From Erwinia aphidicola (GTDB taxonomy: Bacteria; Pseudomonadota; Gammaproteobacteria; Enterobacterales; Enterobacteriaceae): 64,000 bases of DNA. Below the pieces are notes generated by a model that ran no database searches, had not been told where the DNA came from, and saw only the letters and a program-made list of their open reading frames with translations. Made by a program: the position numbers and the translations under genes. The stretch is from assembly GCF_024169515.1 (NCBI RefSeq), contig NZ_JAMKCQ010000003.1, positions 25,903 to 89,902 on the forward strand. Reading direction: 5' to 3'. This document shows positions 43,834 through 51,877 of this stretch, piece by piece. Positions within the stretch are counted from its first letter, which is position 1, and the number at the start of each line of letters is the position of its first letter.

Positions 43834-45137
43834 TCATCGCTCTGCGCCAGCCGATGTGTGCTGGCGCGCTTTGCCGCCCTAAGTGCCACCACTACGGCAA
43901 GCAACGATCCCGCGGCCAGTCCTATCATAACCCGCTGAAAACCGCCTTCGGCACCGCCTGCCTGATAGATTTGTGCAGCAATGGCCAACCCAAGTGCGCC
44001 GCCGAGATTATGCAGCGTCCAGGAAATCCCAATCCCCTGCGCATGCATTGACGCAGGCAAAGCGCCAAGCGCCGCATTAACCGAAGGCCCGAGGATCGCA
44101 CCCCATCCGGCCCCCATCAGTATAAATGCAGCGAAAACAGTAGTTATAGGAATATTGCCAAAGCTCTGTAGCATCGCTGACAGTGACAGCGCGATGAATC
44201 CTGCCGCCATCACAGGCCAGGGAGTGAAGCGGTCGGCAGCGTGGCCTGCAATCGGTGAAACCACCGCCATCACCAGCGTCACCGGCAGCAGCATCAGGCC
44301 GATCCGGGCATCACTGGGTTGAAAGACTGCAACCAGCTTGAGTGGGATCAGCATGAATGCGCTGCAATAAAATATCGCCAGCAGCACCGATAACATGCAG
44401 GCAGCCGCAAAGTCCTTATTGCGCAGCATACGCAAATCAATTAGCGGCTGGATCGTGCGCTTTTCTAAGGTGAGGAAAACCCGCAGAAACAGCAGCGGTA
44501 TCAGCCCGGCATTCATCATTAACCAGCCTGAAATATCGAGTCGAACCTGCACATTCCTTGAGGACGTCGGGATGGCGCCCATGCAGTATATAAAACTGAC
44601 CAGCATTAGCGGCACATTGATCAAAAAAACCGATCGCCAGCCTAACCAGCTGACCAGAATACCTCCGGCTATCGGCCCCAGAGCCAATCCTAAACCATTA
44701 GCAGCAAACAGCATGCCCAGCGCCCTGCCCCGCCCTGCAGACGGCATAACACTGACCAGTATGCTCGCGCTGACGGTATACAGCACTGCACACCCTGTTC
44801 CCTGTAACAAACGGCAGAAGTTCATCACTGTCAGATTGACCGCCAGCCCCGCTCCCAACGAGGCGACGCCAAACAGCAACATACCGCCGAACAGTACATG
44901 CTTAGCGCCAAAGCGCTCAGCCAGACGGGCTGACATTACCATGCAGCAGCACAGCGCCATCACAAATAGCGTCATCGACCACTGCATGGCAACCACGTCG
45001 CGACTGAAGTAGCGCTGCAGCGCTGGCAACGCGGTATTCACGATGGTGAAATCCAGGCAGCCAAGGAAGCTGGCCAGGCATATCCCGCTTTGCAGCCTGA
45101 TTAACTGAGTGCGGGAAAGAGTGAAAGAAGTTGTCAT
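43830..45137 (-). CDS. MFS drug-type exporter
   Basis: 435-residue major-facilitator exporter of the DHA2-like type. Motif LDFTIVNTALPALQRYF in helix 1 is the family signature, followed by ARLAERFGAKHVLFGG (motif A) and LGLALGPIAGGILVSWLGWRSVFLINVP (motif C region). The start at 45137 (MTTSFTLSRTQ) has AGGAATG upstream. Divergent from a LysR gene that probably controls it. The substrate is unknown. The length is at the short end for a 14-helix DHA2 protein. Confidence 0.87.
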   Translation of the reverse strand: MTTSFTLSRTQLIRLQSGICLASFLGCLDFTIVNTALPALQRYFSRDVVAMQWSMTLFVMALCCCMVMSARLAERFGAKHVLFGGMLLFGVASLGAGLAVNLTVMNFCRLLQGTGCAVLYTVSASILVSVMPSAGRGRALGMLFAANGLGLALGPIAGGILVSWLGWRSVFLINVPLMLVSFIYCMGAIPTSSRNVQVRLDISGWLMMNAGLIPLLFLRVFLTLEKRTIQPLIDLRMLRNKDFAAACMLSVLLAIFYCSAFMLIPLKLVAVFQPSDARIGLMLLPVTLVMAVVSPIAGHAADRFTPWPVMAAGFIALSLSAMLQSFGNIPITTVFAAFILMGAGWGAILGPSVNAALGALPASMHAQGIGISWTLHNLGGALGLAIAAQIYQAGGAEGGFQRVMIGLAAGSLLAVVVALRAAKRASTHRLAQSDD

Positions 45138-45247
45138 GCAGCATTCCTGAAGGGAAAACATTAGCCTGCCACGATATTTATTCTTCAGTTACGCTCATTT
45201 TTCACCATACTGAAGAATCCAAATCGCCAATCTAAGAGTTGTTTTTC

Positions 45248-46156
45248 ATGATTAATGCTGACCGGCTTAACAGCATCCGCGCTTTTGTACAGGCCGCTCA
45301 GGCGGGAGGGTTCAGCCAGGCAGCTTACCAACTGGGTCTATCCCGTTCGACGGTTGGGAAAGCCGTTGCCCGTCTGGAAGCTCGTCTGCAGGTAAAATTG
45401 TTTCAGCGCACCACCCGCTCTCTTTCGCTCACCCGTGAAGGTGAAGTGTTTTATCAGGACTGTCTGCAGATACTCGCCAGCCTCGATGCCGCAGAAAACC
45501 GTCTGATGGCACATGTCAGCGCCCCCTCAGGTCAGCTACGAATTGCAGCCCCTCCCCTGCTGGGTGAAAAATGGGTATTGCCGGTTATACTGCCGTTGAC
45601 GCGACGCTGGCAGGGGCTTGGTCTGGACCTGAGGCTGTCCACACAGCGAGTAGACCTGGCCGCCGATGGTATCGATCTGGCCATCCGTATCGGCGCTCCG
45701 GGGCACCATGTCGATCTCACCGCTCATCTGCTAGGGCATCAGGCGCTACTGCTTTGTGCCTCCCCTGCTTTGCTATCTGAAGGCGATGTTCTTCATCGTC
45801 CTGATGATCTCACCGACTTTCCTCACCTCACGCTGCTGGAGCAGGGCCGCTCTCAACCTTGGTTGATTAAAAATGCGCAGGAAGAAATGATTTACTGGCA
45901 GCCGAATGGACGACTGCGCTTTAGCACGATGAGTGCCGTCTACGCGTCAACGCTGGAGGGTTATGGTATTGCGCAACTGCCACGCTGGCTGGTGAACCAG
46001 GACATTGAACGTGGAAGGCTGGTTGAAGTTTTACCGGGGACACGCTGCAGCAGTTTGCCCATTTATGCCGTGTGGCTGAGAACGTCTGTCATGCCTCGGC
46101 GGATACGTTGTGCTATCGATGCGCTCAAAGCGGCGTTTACTACCACTCCTTTATAA
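45248..46156 (+). CDS. LysR-family regulator
   Basis: 302-residue LysR regulator: N-terminal winged helix (residues 1-62, FVQAAQAGGFSQAAYQLGLSRSTVGKAVARLE in order) and effector domain with GQLRIAAPPLLGEKWVLPVI and GIDLAIRIG, resembling the DhcR/CrgA-like group. The ATG at 45248 is preferred to an in-frame TTG at 45239. It is 110 bp from the divergent MFS exporter gene, its likely target. Confidence 0.87.
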   Translation: MINADRLNSIRAFVQAAQAGGFSQAAYQLGLSRSTVGKAVARLEARLQVKLFQRTTRSLSLTREGEVFYQDCLQILASLDAAENRLMAHVSAPSGQLRIAAPPLLGEKWVLPVILPLTRRWQGLGLDLRLSTQRVDLAADGIDLAIRIGAPGHHVDLTAHLLGHQALLLCASPALLSEGDVLHRPDDLTDFPHLTLLEQGRSQPWLIKNAQEEMIYWQPNGRLRFSTMSAVYASTLEGYGIAQLPRWLVNQDIERGRLVEVLPGTRCSSLPIYAVWLRTSVMPRRIRCAIDALKAAFTTTPL

Positions 46157-46256
46157 AGCCGATTCCCAGTCTGCGAGAATGGAAAACATAATATCATCGT
46201 TAAACGGCCGACTGGAGCAATGATACCGTTGGTTATCCCAGCAACCGCAGATAATC

Positions 46257-46361
46257 ATGACTCCTATATCTATTTCCCGACCGATAGCTGTTGTCATTGG
46301 CGGTACAGGCGAAATCGGTCTGGCTATGGTTGAAAGACTTGCGGCCAGTCATCAGGTCTAG
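46257..46361 (+). pseudogene. Truncated short-chain dehydrogenase (N-terminal stub)
   Basis: A 34-residue frame from ATG 46257 reads AVVIGGTGEIGLAMVERLA after a short leader, the NAD(P)-binding GxxGxxG beta-alpha unit of short-chain dehydrogenases. It stops at TAG 46359-46361, just before the GATT repeat array. The remainder of the enzyme is missing, as if the repeat region replaced it. Confidence 0.55.
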
Positions 46362-46392
46362 TCATTTGGCAGGACGGCTAATACTCAGGCAG

Positions 46393-46516
46393 GATTACAG
46401 GATTGCAGGATTGCAGGATTGCAGGATTGCAGGATTGCAGGATTGCAGGATTGCAGGATTGCAGGATTGCAGGATTGCAGGATTGCAGGATTGCAGGATT
46501 GCAGGATTGCAGGATT
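46393..46516. repeat. 8-bp tandem array 1 (GATTGCAG), 16 GATT boxes
   Basis: One GATTACAG, then 14 perfect copies of GATTGCAG (46401-46512), then GATTATTT. Each GATT is exactly 8 bp from the next. The array creates a repetitive open frame that is not a gene. It is probably part of the partition centromere (see the array directly upstream of parF). Confidence 0.85.
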
Positions 46517-46614
46517 ATTTTTGCTTAATGTTGTTGTGACTGCAACCCTCTAAGCATTTCAAGATGCTAGACTCTCCTGGTCGTTGCAACATTTGAAAGG
46601 ATTTTCATACCGAC

Positions 46615-46674
46615 GATTATGGGATTATGGGATTATGGGATTATGGGATTATGGGATTATGGGATTATGGGATT
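46615..46674. repeat. 8-bp tandem array 2 (GATTATGG), 8 GATT boxes
   Basis: Seven perfect copies of GATTATGG from 46615 and a last GATTATTT. It has the same GATT tetramer and 8-bp period as array 1 but a different 4-bp spacer (ATGG instead of GCAG), and the same TATTTT exit. Confidence 0.85.
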
Positions 46675-46719
46675 ATTTTCTCAGATCCCTGCTACGGTTT
46701 CCAACTCATAATTACGGTG

Positions 46720-47070
46720 TCAAATCAGATCAATTCCTGAACGACGAAGTAAAAGCGCATATCCCCAAAATATCACCACGGTCATCACGCATGAAGCCAG
46801 TAGCGCAATCCAGAAACCCCATCGTTGAAACATAAGCGGAAAGCAGAGAAACATTGGGAGGGTAGGGACCACATACCAAAATGTGTACCACGCATGACTG
46901 GCAATTTTTTCCTGTGTTTGCCCCTCCAGCTTCATCCATACAAGCACCAGAACGGTCACCAGCGGTAGGGCAGCCAGCAGCGCGCCAAATCGATCGCTTC
47001 GCTTTGCCACCTCTGAAACAAGCACAACAACTCCGGCAGTTACCATATACTTCACAATCAACCAGACCAT
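46720..47070 (-). CDS. DUF3147 membrane protein
   Basis: 116-residue protein with four hydrophobic segments; LLAALPLVTVLVLVWMK and HAWYTFWYVVPTLPMFLCFPLM are the DUF3147 core. Function unknown. GAGGTG precedes the ATG at 47070. It lies between the GATT arrays, transcribed away from parF. Confidence 0.8.
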   Translation of the reverse strand: MVWLIVKYMVTAGVVVLVSEVAKRSDRFGALLAALPLVTVLVLVWMKLEGQTQEKIASHAWYTFWYVVPTLPMFLCFPLMFQRWGFWIALLASCVMTVVIFWGYALLLRRSGIDLI

Positions 47071-47260
47071 TGGACACCTCTTCTCAAAATGACTCGCATT
47101 TAATCGGGTTTCATCAGGCCACAAATCCGTTATAGCCCGCCAACGTTACCGCTAACATAGGCAGTAAATCCCCGCATCTGATACAGACTATATAAATTAG
47201 CGCTAAGAAACCTGAAGTACAAAGGCTGAGCATGTCGCCTTTGAAATTACGATTACCAAT

Positions 47261-47296
47261 AATTCTGTGATTCTGTGATTCTGTGATTCTGTGATT
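47261..47296. repeat. 8-bp tandem array 3 (GATTCTGT)
   Basis: AATTCTGT followed by three GATTCTGT copies (47269, 47277, 47285) and GATTGTTG at 47293. Same GATT period as arrays 1 and 2, with spacer CTGT. Its phase differs by 3 bp from array 4, so it is a separate block. Confidence 0.8.
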
Positions 47297-47327
47297 GTTG
47301 CAGGGTATCTTATTGTTCCTGAAGAGG

Positions 47328-47403
47328 GATTACTATATCCTGTAATCATATAATCCCGTGATTTAAAAATCCCATAATCCTGGGATTACGTAATCCTGTG
47401 ATT
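47328..47403. other. parH: Centromere-like array 4 upstream of parF (GATT/AATC every 8 bp)
   Basis: Ten tetramers in strict 8-bp phase: GATT at 47328, TATC at 47336, AATC at 47344 and 47352, GATT at 47360, AATC at 47368 and 47376, GATT at 47384, AATC at 47392 and GATT at 47400. AATC is the complement of GATT, so boxes occur in both orientations. Spacers are 4 bp and variable. The parFGH system of TP228 has ACTC tetramers with 4-bp spacers bound by ParG upstream of parF; this array ends 29 bp before parF and should be the equivalent centromere and operator. The symbol is by analogy. Confidence 0.75.
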
Positions 47404-47432
47404 CACCAGAGATAAACTTTAGGGGGCGTCTG

Positions 47433-48059
47433 ATGACAACCAAAATTATCTCCTTCCTGAACGGGAAGGGCGGGGTAGGGAAAACGACGACCTCCATCAA
47501 TATCGCAACATGCCTGGCTCGCAAGGGCTTCAAGGTTGTGATGGTGGATACGGATCCTCAGGGTAGCATCAGCAATTGGTACGACGAAACCAAGTGCAAA
47601 TTTGATTTGGCTGAAGCGGCATCCGAAAAAGAAGTTTATACCGTGCGTAAACAGCTGAAGGACTATGACTACGTGGTCATTGATGGCGCTGCGGCCATAA
47701 CGGCGATATCTTCAGCAGCCGTTATGGTCAGCGATTTGGTGCTTATTCCGGTGACGCCTTCACCTCTCGATTTTGCTGCTTGTGGCGCGATTCTGGCGGT
47801 GGTCGAAGCGCGCGAAAACTTGCAGCCGGTGATTGCGCGATTCCTGATTACCAAAAAAGTTGCCTCTACGCGCATGCTTGAGGTCCTAAAAGAGTCAATC
47901 GAGGATACCGGTGTTCCGGCGCTTAAAACCGCGACGACTCAGCGACAGGTGTACATACGCACAATGCTGGATGGTGGAACCGTATTTGACACGACAGACG
48001 GCAGTGCAAAAGGGGAGATCGATGTGATGACAAACGAAATTCTGGAGCTGCTTGCATGA
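47433..48059 (+). CDS. parF: ParF-like partition ATPase (small ParA)
   Basis: 208-residue ParA-type ATPase of the short class without an N-terminal DNA-binding domain, the size of TP228 ParF (206). Deviant Walker A NGKGGVGKTTTSIN at residues 10-23, then DTDPQGSISNW and VIDGAAAITAI. It would move plasmid copies using ATP. AGGGGG precedes the ATG. It overlaps parG by 4 bp (ATGA). Confidence 0.92.
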   Translation: MTTKIISFLNGKGGVGKTTTSINIATCLARKGFKVVMVDTDPQGSISNWYDETKCKFDLAEAASEKEVYTVRKQLKDYDYVVIDGAAAITAISSAAVMVSDLVLIPVTPSPLDFAACGAILAVVEARENLQPVIARFLITKKVASTRMLEVLKESIEDTGVPALKTATTQRQVYIRTMLDGGTVFDTTDGSAKGEIDVMTNEILELLA

Positions 48060-48268
48060 AAATGAAACTAGGACAACATCGGCAGTTAGCACCGGCGCTG
48101 GATGCAGTGAGTAAGCCACCTGCCGGGACTGTAAAAAAATTGCAGACTAATATCGACGAAGATCTGCACCGCAGGTTTAAGACGGCCTGTTTTATGCAGG
48201 GTCGTGAGATGAAGGATGTGCTGACAGAACTGATTGAGCACTGGCTTCCAGAGAATGAATCCCGCTAA
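48056..48268 (+). CDS. parG: ParG-like ribbon-helix-helix centromere-binding protein
   Basis: 70-residue protein with a flexible basic N-terminus (residues 1-28) and a ribbon-helix-helix domain: KLQTNIDEDLHRRFKTACF then MKDVLTELIEHWL. TP228 ParG (76 residues) shares NVNFDEEKHTRFKAACARKG and VVNQLVDNWLKENE at the same places. It should bind the GATT tetramers, repress parFG and link DNA to ParF. Confidence 0.88.
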   Translation: MKMKLGQHRQLAPALDAVSKPPAGTVKKLQTNIDEDLHRRFKTACFMQGREMKDVLTELIEHWLPENESR

Positions 48269-48454
48269 CAAGGATCCTCTTAGACTGGTCCCGCGGCATC
48301 TCTTTTTTTGAGGGATGTCCTTGCTTGAAGGATAGGTTTTTAGAGGATCTACTCAAAAAAAAGATCCTATAACGTTTGTTCTTTTCTTTATAGTTTAGAT
48401 CTTTATAGTTTAAGGGGGTGTTTTTCTGAGATAAATCATATGATTACAGATGTT

Positions 48455-49390
48455 TATGTGGATGTTTTTCCTGTCTGAAGTGGAGTGATTTTCTGTTATA
48501 TGTGGAGTTTTTTCCTGCTATACGTAGAGTTTTTTCCTGTTGATAACTTTCTGATCTGGCGAAATATTTTATGTGGAGTTATTTTCTGTGGATAACTTCT
48601 TCTCACCGTTGCCTCCTGATATTCATGCACGTTCCTGCCTTTCCTGATGAAAATCGAAGTTGTCACATCTTAAGAAATAGTCACGTTACATTGTCACATA
48701 AGTCAGTCTGAGTTAATCATTATCATAAAATTAAATCGTTATAACAATAAGTTACTACATTTCTGTATTTCTTATGTGGAGTGATTTTAGGTTGTACCTG
48801 TTTGACTAAGACATACGTGGAATTTTTTTATGTATGAGTCGCGTAACAGGAAAGGCTAAAGGTGGAAAAATTTTCTGTACTAAATTTTGATTGTGACCAT
48901 GTCACTTTTCTGTTCCATATGTGGATGGATTTTATGTTTGGCATGCTGCCCAGTTCTCGAGTCGTACTCAAAGGTGGATAAATTTTCTGTTTGCCTGCGC
49001 AAAAGCGCCTGGCGGCACCCCTGTTGAATAGTTTTTCGCTAAAATGTGGAAAGATTTTCTAAGGAAATTTATTTTATCTTTTTGATAAACAATGAAATAG
49101 TGGTGTTTGTGAAATTACATATAGCCCCCTTCCCATGGACAGAGGGAGCCTCAGAGATAAGCCTGGCCAAAGGTGGAGTAATTTTCTGTAGTGTGTCCGA
49201 AGGTATGTGGAATGATTTTCTGATGGCCTGTTTCAGGCTGCCGGGCATATGTGGAAGAATTTCCGGTTAAGTTGCGCTGAGTTCTGGTATGAATATGTGG
49301 AGTGTTTTCCTGTTGCCATCTCGCACTTTCAGGATCGAACTACGACTAAATTGGATCCTGTGCTGCCTGAATGTGGAGGAATTTCATGCT
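48455..49390. other. Replication origin with direct iterons
   Basis: About sixteen degenerate direct repeats near the pattern TGTGGA-N4-TTTTCTGT, for example at 48455, 48478, 48501, 48521, 48571, 48773, 48813, 48861, 48918, 48972, 49042, 49171, 49204, 49249, 49293 and 49371. They have irregular spacing. A perfect DnaA box is at 48587-48595 and AT-rich stretches at 48660-48780 could melt. Located upstream of repA, this is an iteron origin of the RepA/Rep_3 class. The stretch 48269-48454 upstream is AT-rich and has no gene. Confidence 0.82.
48587..48595 (-). promoter_or_regulatory. DnaA box
   Basis: TGTGGATAA, the exact complement of the DnaA consensus TTATCCACA, lies among the iterons, at the 3' edge of the iteron beginning at 48571. 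Confidence 0.8.
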
Positions 49391-49470
49391 AACACAAACT
49401 GCGTTACTTCTTAAATTATTGATTTTAAATAACTAATAATGATGTTATTTTACTTTACCTGAATATTTTT

Positions 49471-49502
49471 TGTGTGGAATACTCTGCTGTACATTCCACA
49501 CA
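49471..49502. promoter_or_regulatory. Inverted iteron operator in front of repA
   Basis: TGTGTGGAAT (49471-49480) and ATTCCACACA (49493-49502) are perfect 10-bp inverted arms 12 bp apart, ending 13 bp before the repA ATG. Rep_3 initiators repress their own genes as dimers bound to inverted half-iterons, so this is the expected autorepression site. Confidence 0.75.
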
Positions 49503-49515
49503 GGGATCCTGCTAA

Positions 49516-50493
49516 ATGGAGCTAAACAAACTGACGGTCGTACAAGGTAACGATCTCCTTGAAGGGGCCTACAGTGTCACGCTGGATGAGATGCGGTTGC
49601 TGAACCTGGCACTTGCTCAAATCGACAGCAGGAAACCCCAGCCTGACGCGCTGTATCGCTTATTTCCCCATGATTATCAGCGTATTTATGGGTTAAATCC
49701 AACCAGTAGCCATCGGCAGCTGCGTGAAGCTGCCGAAAGCTTGATGAAAAAACCCGTTACCATCTATCAGCCCGATCGCAAAACCGGCAAAATGCGTACC
49801 GTCCAGCTTTCCTGGTTTTCCCGTCTTGAATACGTCAGCAGTGATGAGCAGAGTGCGGTGGTACTGCGCTTTGGTCAGGATGTTGCCCCCTATCTTTATG
49901 AACTAAAAGAGTCGTTTACCAAGCTTAATTTTATCAATATTGCCAAGCTTGATACGGCTTTCTCTGTGCGGCTTTACGGTTGGTTAATCAAAGCCAAAAA
50001 CCTTTACGGACGTAAGAGCAGTAAGGCGATTGAAGTGACGCTGGCTCTGGACTGGATGCGTGAAAAAGCCGGGCTGCAGGGCAAATATGAAGATTATCGT
50101 GACTTCCGCCAGAAACTGCTGGAGCCTACGCTGGCGCGCATTAATGCTAATACGGATATCTCAGTTATTTGGGAACCTATTAAAAAAGGGCGCACCGTAG
50201 TGTCGATTAAGTTCTCATACGTGGACGAATCTTCTCATGAAGCCAGTAAGCCGCTGCGCCCTAAATTTCCCCGCAGGCCGCGGGCGACGGTGGGTTCAGA
50301 CCTGGAAGGAGAGTGGGCACGCCGCTGTATACATATCATGGAGCAGTATCGGGAACGCCTGGCTACTTACGATCGGAACGAGAAAGTCCCGTTGACGGAC
50401 GTCAGAAAACTGGCAGCCTGGTATAAGACAATCGGTGATAAAAGCAGCCATAAGCGTGTAATGACGGAAGTCAGCGAGCGTGCAAAAAAATAG
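49516..50493 (+). CDS. repA: RepA replication initiator (Rep_3 family)
   Basis: 325-residue initiator with two winged-helix domains. Visible family sequence: TLDEMRLLNLALAQID, FPHDYQRIYGL, REAAESLMKKPV, DVAPYLYELKESFTKLNFINIAKLDTAFSVRLYGWLIKAK in sequence order, and DWMREKAGLQGKYEDYRDFRQKLLEPTLARIN. The basic region PLRPKFPRRPRA follows the second domain. Monomers should bind the direct iterons upstream; dimers should bind inverted repeats. It is the replication gene of the plasmid. Iterons lie on both sides, the usual copy-control arrangement. Confidence 0.93.
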   Translation: MELNKLTVVQGNDLLEGAYSVTLDEMRLLNLALAQIDSRKPQPDALYRLFPHDYQRIYGLNPTSSHRQLREAAESLMKKPVTIYQPDRKTGKMRTVQLSWFSRLEYVSSDEQSAVVLRFGQDVAPYLYELKESFTKLNFINIAKLDTAFSVRLYGWLIKAKNLYGRKSSKAIEVTLALDWMREKAGLQGKYEDYRDFRQKLLEPTLARINANTDISVIWEPIKKGRTVVSIKFSYVDESSHEASKPLRPKFPRRPRATVGSDLEGEWARRCIHIMEQYRERLATYDRNEKVPLTDVRKLAAWYKTIGDKSSHKRVMTEVSERAKK

Positions 50494-50577
50494 GTGACTA
50501 ATCATATTGATAAGCCGCTTATTAACATTTTTTAGTACGGGCTTACCTGAGTTACACACCAGATTATCCCCCGTTTC

Positions 50578-50586
50578 TGTGGATAA
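50578..50586 (-). promoter_or_regulatory. DnaA box downstream of repA
   Basis: TGTGGATAA matches the DnaA consensus complement exactly, 85 bp after the repA stop. Confidence 0.65.
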
Positions 50587-50650
50587 ATATGGCAAGCTTG
50601 CTACATAGCGATTATCGCAGTCTCAACAGCATCTGAATCCGTTACGGGTT

Positions 50651-50710
50651 TGCATAAAATTCTTCCACATTAGGTTGCGAGTCGGCTCACAGGTGGAAGA
50701 ATTTTATGTA
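50651..50710. repeat. Inverted pair of iterons downstream of repA
   Basis: TGCATAAAATTCTTCCACAT (50651-50670) and AGGTGGAAGAATTTTATGTA (50691-50710) are inverted 20-bp arms, 18 of 20 matching, 20 bp apart. Each resembles an upstream iteron. Iterons beyond the rep gene often act in incompatibility and copy control. Confidence 0.75.
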
Positions 50711-50761
50711 AGAATTACCGCCTTACCAGCCCGAATCGATGGTTGCGGTATCCTGCAGAAA

Positions 50762-51325
50762 TCACGGCGACGGTTCTTTATAGAAGGACGTCACCGTTAG
50801 CGAAGCGATGACTTTACTGTGGTCATAGTTATTAATGACTTCTGATACCGGCAGGCGCTGTGCTTTATGCCCAAGGCCGTAGGTATCAAAGTTCTTCGCC
50901 AACGCGTTAGCATCCAGCGGCGTACCGCCAGAGATCGTCACGCCGGGACAGAGTTTAAAGGTGTATTCGGTGTTATCGGCGTTGCGCGTCCAGCTTTCGG
51001 CAATTCATGGCTCCACCTGTAAGGTCGCGGGATTCTGCCACGTTAATGTGTCGGTAATCTGATTGAGGGTGCCGCCGTTGGGATAAGAATCCCCAGCGGG
51101 AGGGTAACGGTTGGTATGCGCCTGCTGTTCCAGATAGATCAGCGTGCCGCTCTGAATCTGCTGTTCCCCGGCAGCGTTAGCCATTCCACTAATTAATGCC
51201 ATTGCCCCGGCAATCGCCGTCAGGCGCCAAGTCACGTGCAGGATGAATGCCTTTATTGTCAGTTGAGTCGTCGCTGACGATAAATATGAAGCCTGACAAG
51301 GGGTAGGGTGAATCAGGAAATTCAT
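50762..51325 (-). pseudogene. Truncated peptide-type ABC solute-binding protein
   Basis: The frame begins with a signal region ending GMANA and reads GTLIYLEQQAHTNRYPPAGDSYPN, typical of a family 5 binding protein. At 51005-51007 a TGA occurs where the family has tryptophan (EPWIAESW); the same frame continues IAESWTRNADNTEYTFKLCPG through ANALAKNFDTYGLG to a TGA at 50762. The protein ends after about 185 of some 540 residues. So it has one nonsense change and a 3' truncation. It lies against the repA downstream iterons. Confidence 0.7.
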
Positions 51326-51340
51326 CTAGCTGCATAATGA

Positions 51341-51787
51341 TTAAGTAATTTTTTTAACGTGCGTTGAGTCAGCCGAAATCTCTTCTCCCTGCTGATTCAG
51401 CACGCGCAATGCCGCCAGCGGCTGCCCGGTGGCACTTTCCAGCAGCTGCGAATGGGCTTCACCTGGGGAAAATAACTCACTCTCACCAAATTGACGCAGG
51501 GCGACAATGAGCGGAAAAAGCGCATAACCACGCTCGGTCAGCACATATTCCTGCCAGGCGGATCCGTCGGAGGCGGGTTGGATCGTTAACAGTCCGCCGT
51601 CAACCAGGCGGCGTAAGCGGTCAGACAAAATATTGCGCGCCATACCCAGTCCGCGCTGAAACTCGCTAAAACGACGGCTGCCGTCAAACGCATCGCGCAG
51701 GATCAGCAGCAGCCAGCGATCGCCGATCAGATCGACGCTGCGCGCAACCGGGCACGGGGCCTGGCTTAAAGAGAGACGGTCCGCCAT
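51341..51787 (-). CDS. HxlR-family transcriptional regulator
   Basis: 148-residue HxlR regulator: CPVARSVDLIGDRWLLLILRDA at the N-terminus, RRFSEFQRGLGMARNILSDRLRRLVDGGLL (winged helix) and YVLTERGYALFPLIVALRQFGE. AAGGAAG precedes the ATG at 51787. Divergent from an MFS exporter; the 90-bp gap holds two inverted repeats that are probably its operators. Confidence 0.88.
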   Translation of the reverse strand: MADRLSLSQAPCPVARSVDLIGDRWLLLILRDAFDGSRRFSEFQRGLGMARNILSDRLRRLVDGGLLTIQPASDGSAWQEYVLTERGYALFPLIVALRQFGESELFSPGEAHSQLLESATGQPLAALRVLNQQGEEISADSTHVKKIT

Positions 51788-51805
51788 GTTTTCTTCCTTC
51801 GCTGA

Positions 51806-51867
51806 ATTTGGTTGCATTTTAAAACCACTTCCGTCAGGCTGCAAATGGTTTTAATTCGAAACCAAAT
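51806..51867. promoter_or_regulatory. Two inverted-repeat operator candidates between hxlR and the MFS gene
   Basis: TTTGGTT (51807-51813) pairs with AAACCACTT (51822-51830 region), and AAATGGTTT (51843-51851) pairs with GAAACCAAAT (51858-51867). Both share the TGGTT/AACCA core and sit between the divergent genes, so a common regulator such as the HxlR protein is likely. Confidence 0.5.
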
Positions 51868-51877
51868 GGAGCGCAGT

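Noticed and set aside
46291..46539. A protein with repeated LQDCRIAG units
   Set aside because: It is only the translation of the 8-bp tandem array, whose three frames all stay open.
46393..46674. CRISPR array
   Set aside because: The period is 8 bp with no unique spacers of CRISPR length and no cas genes.
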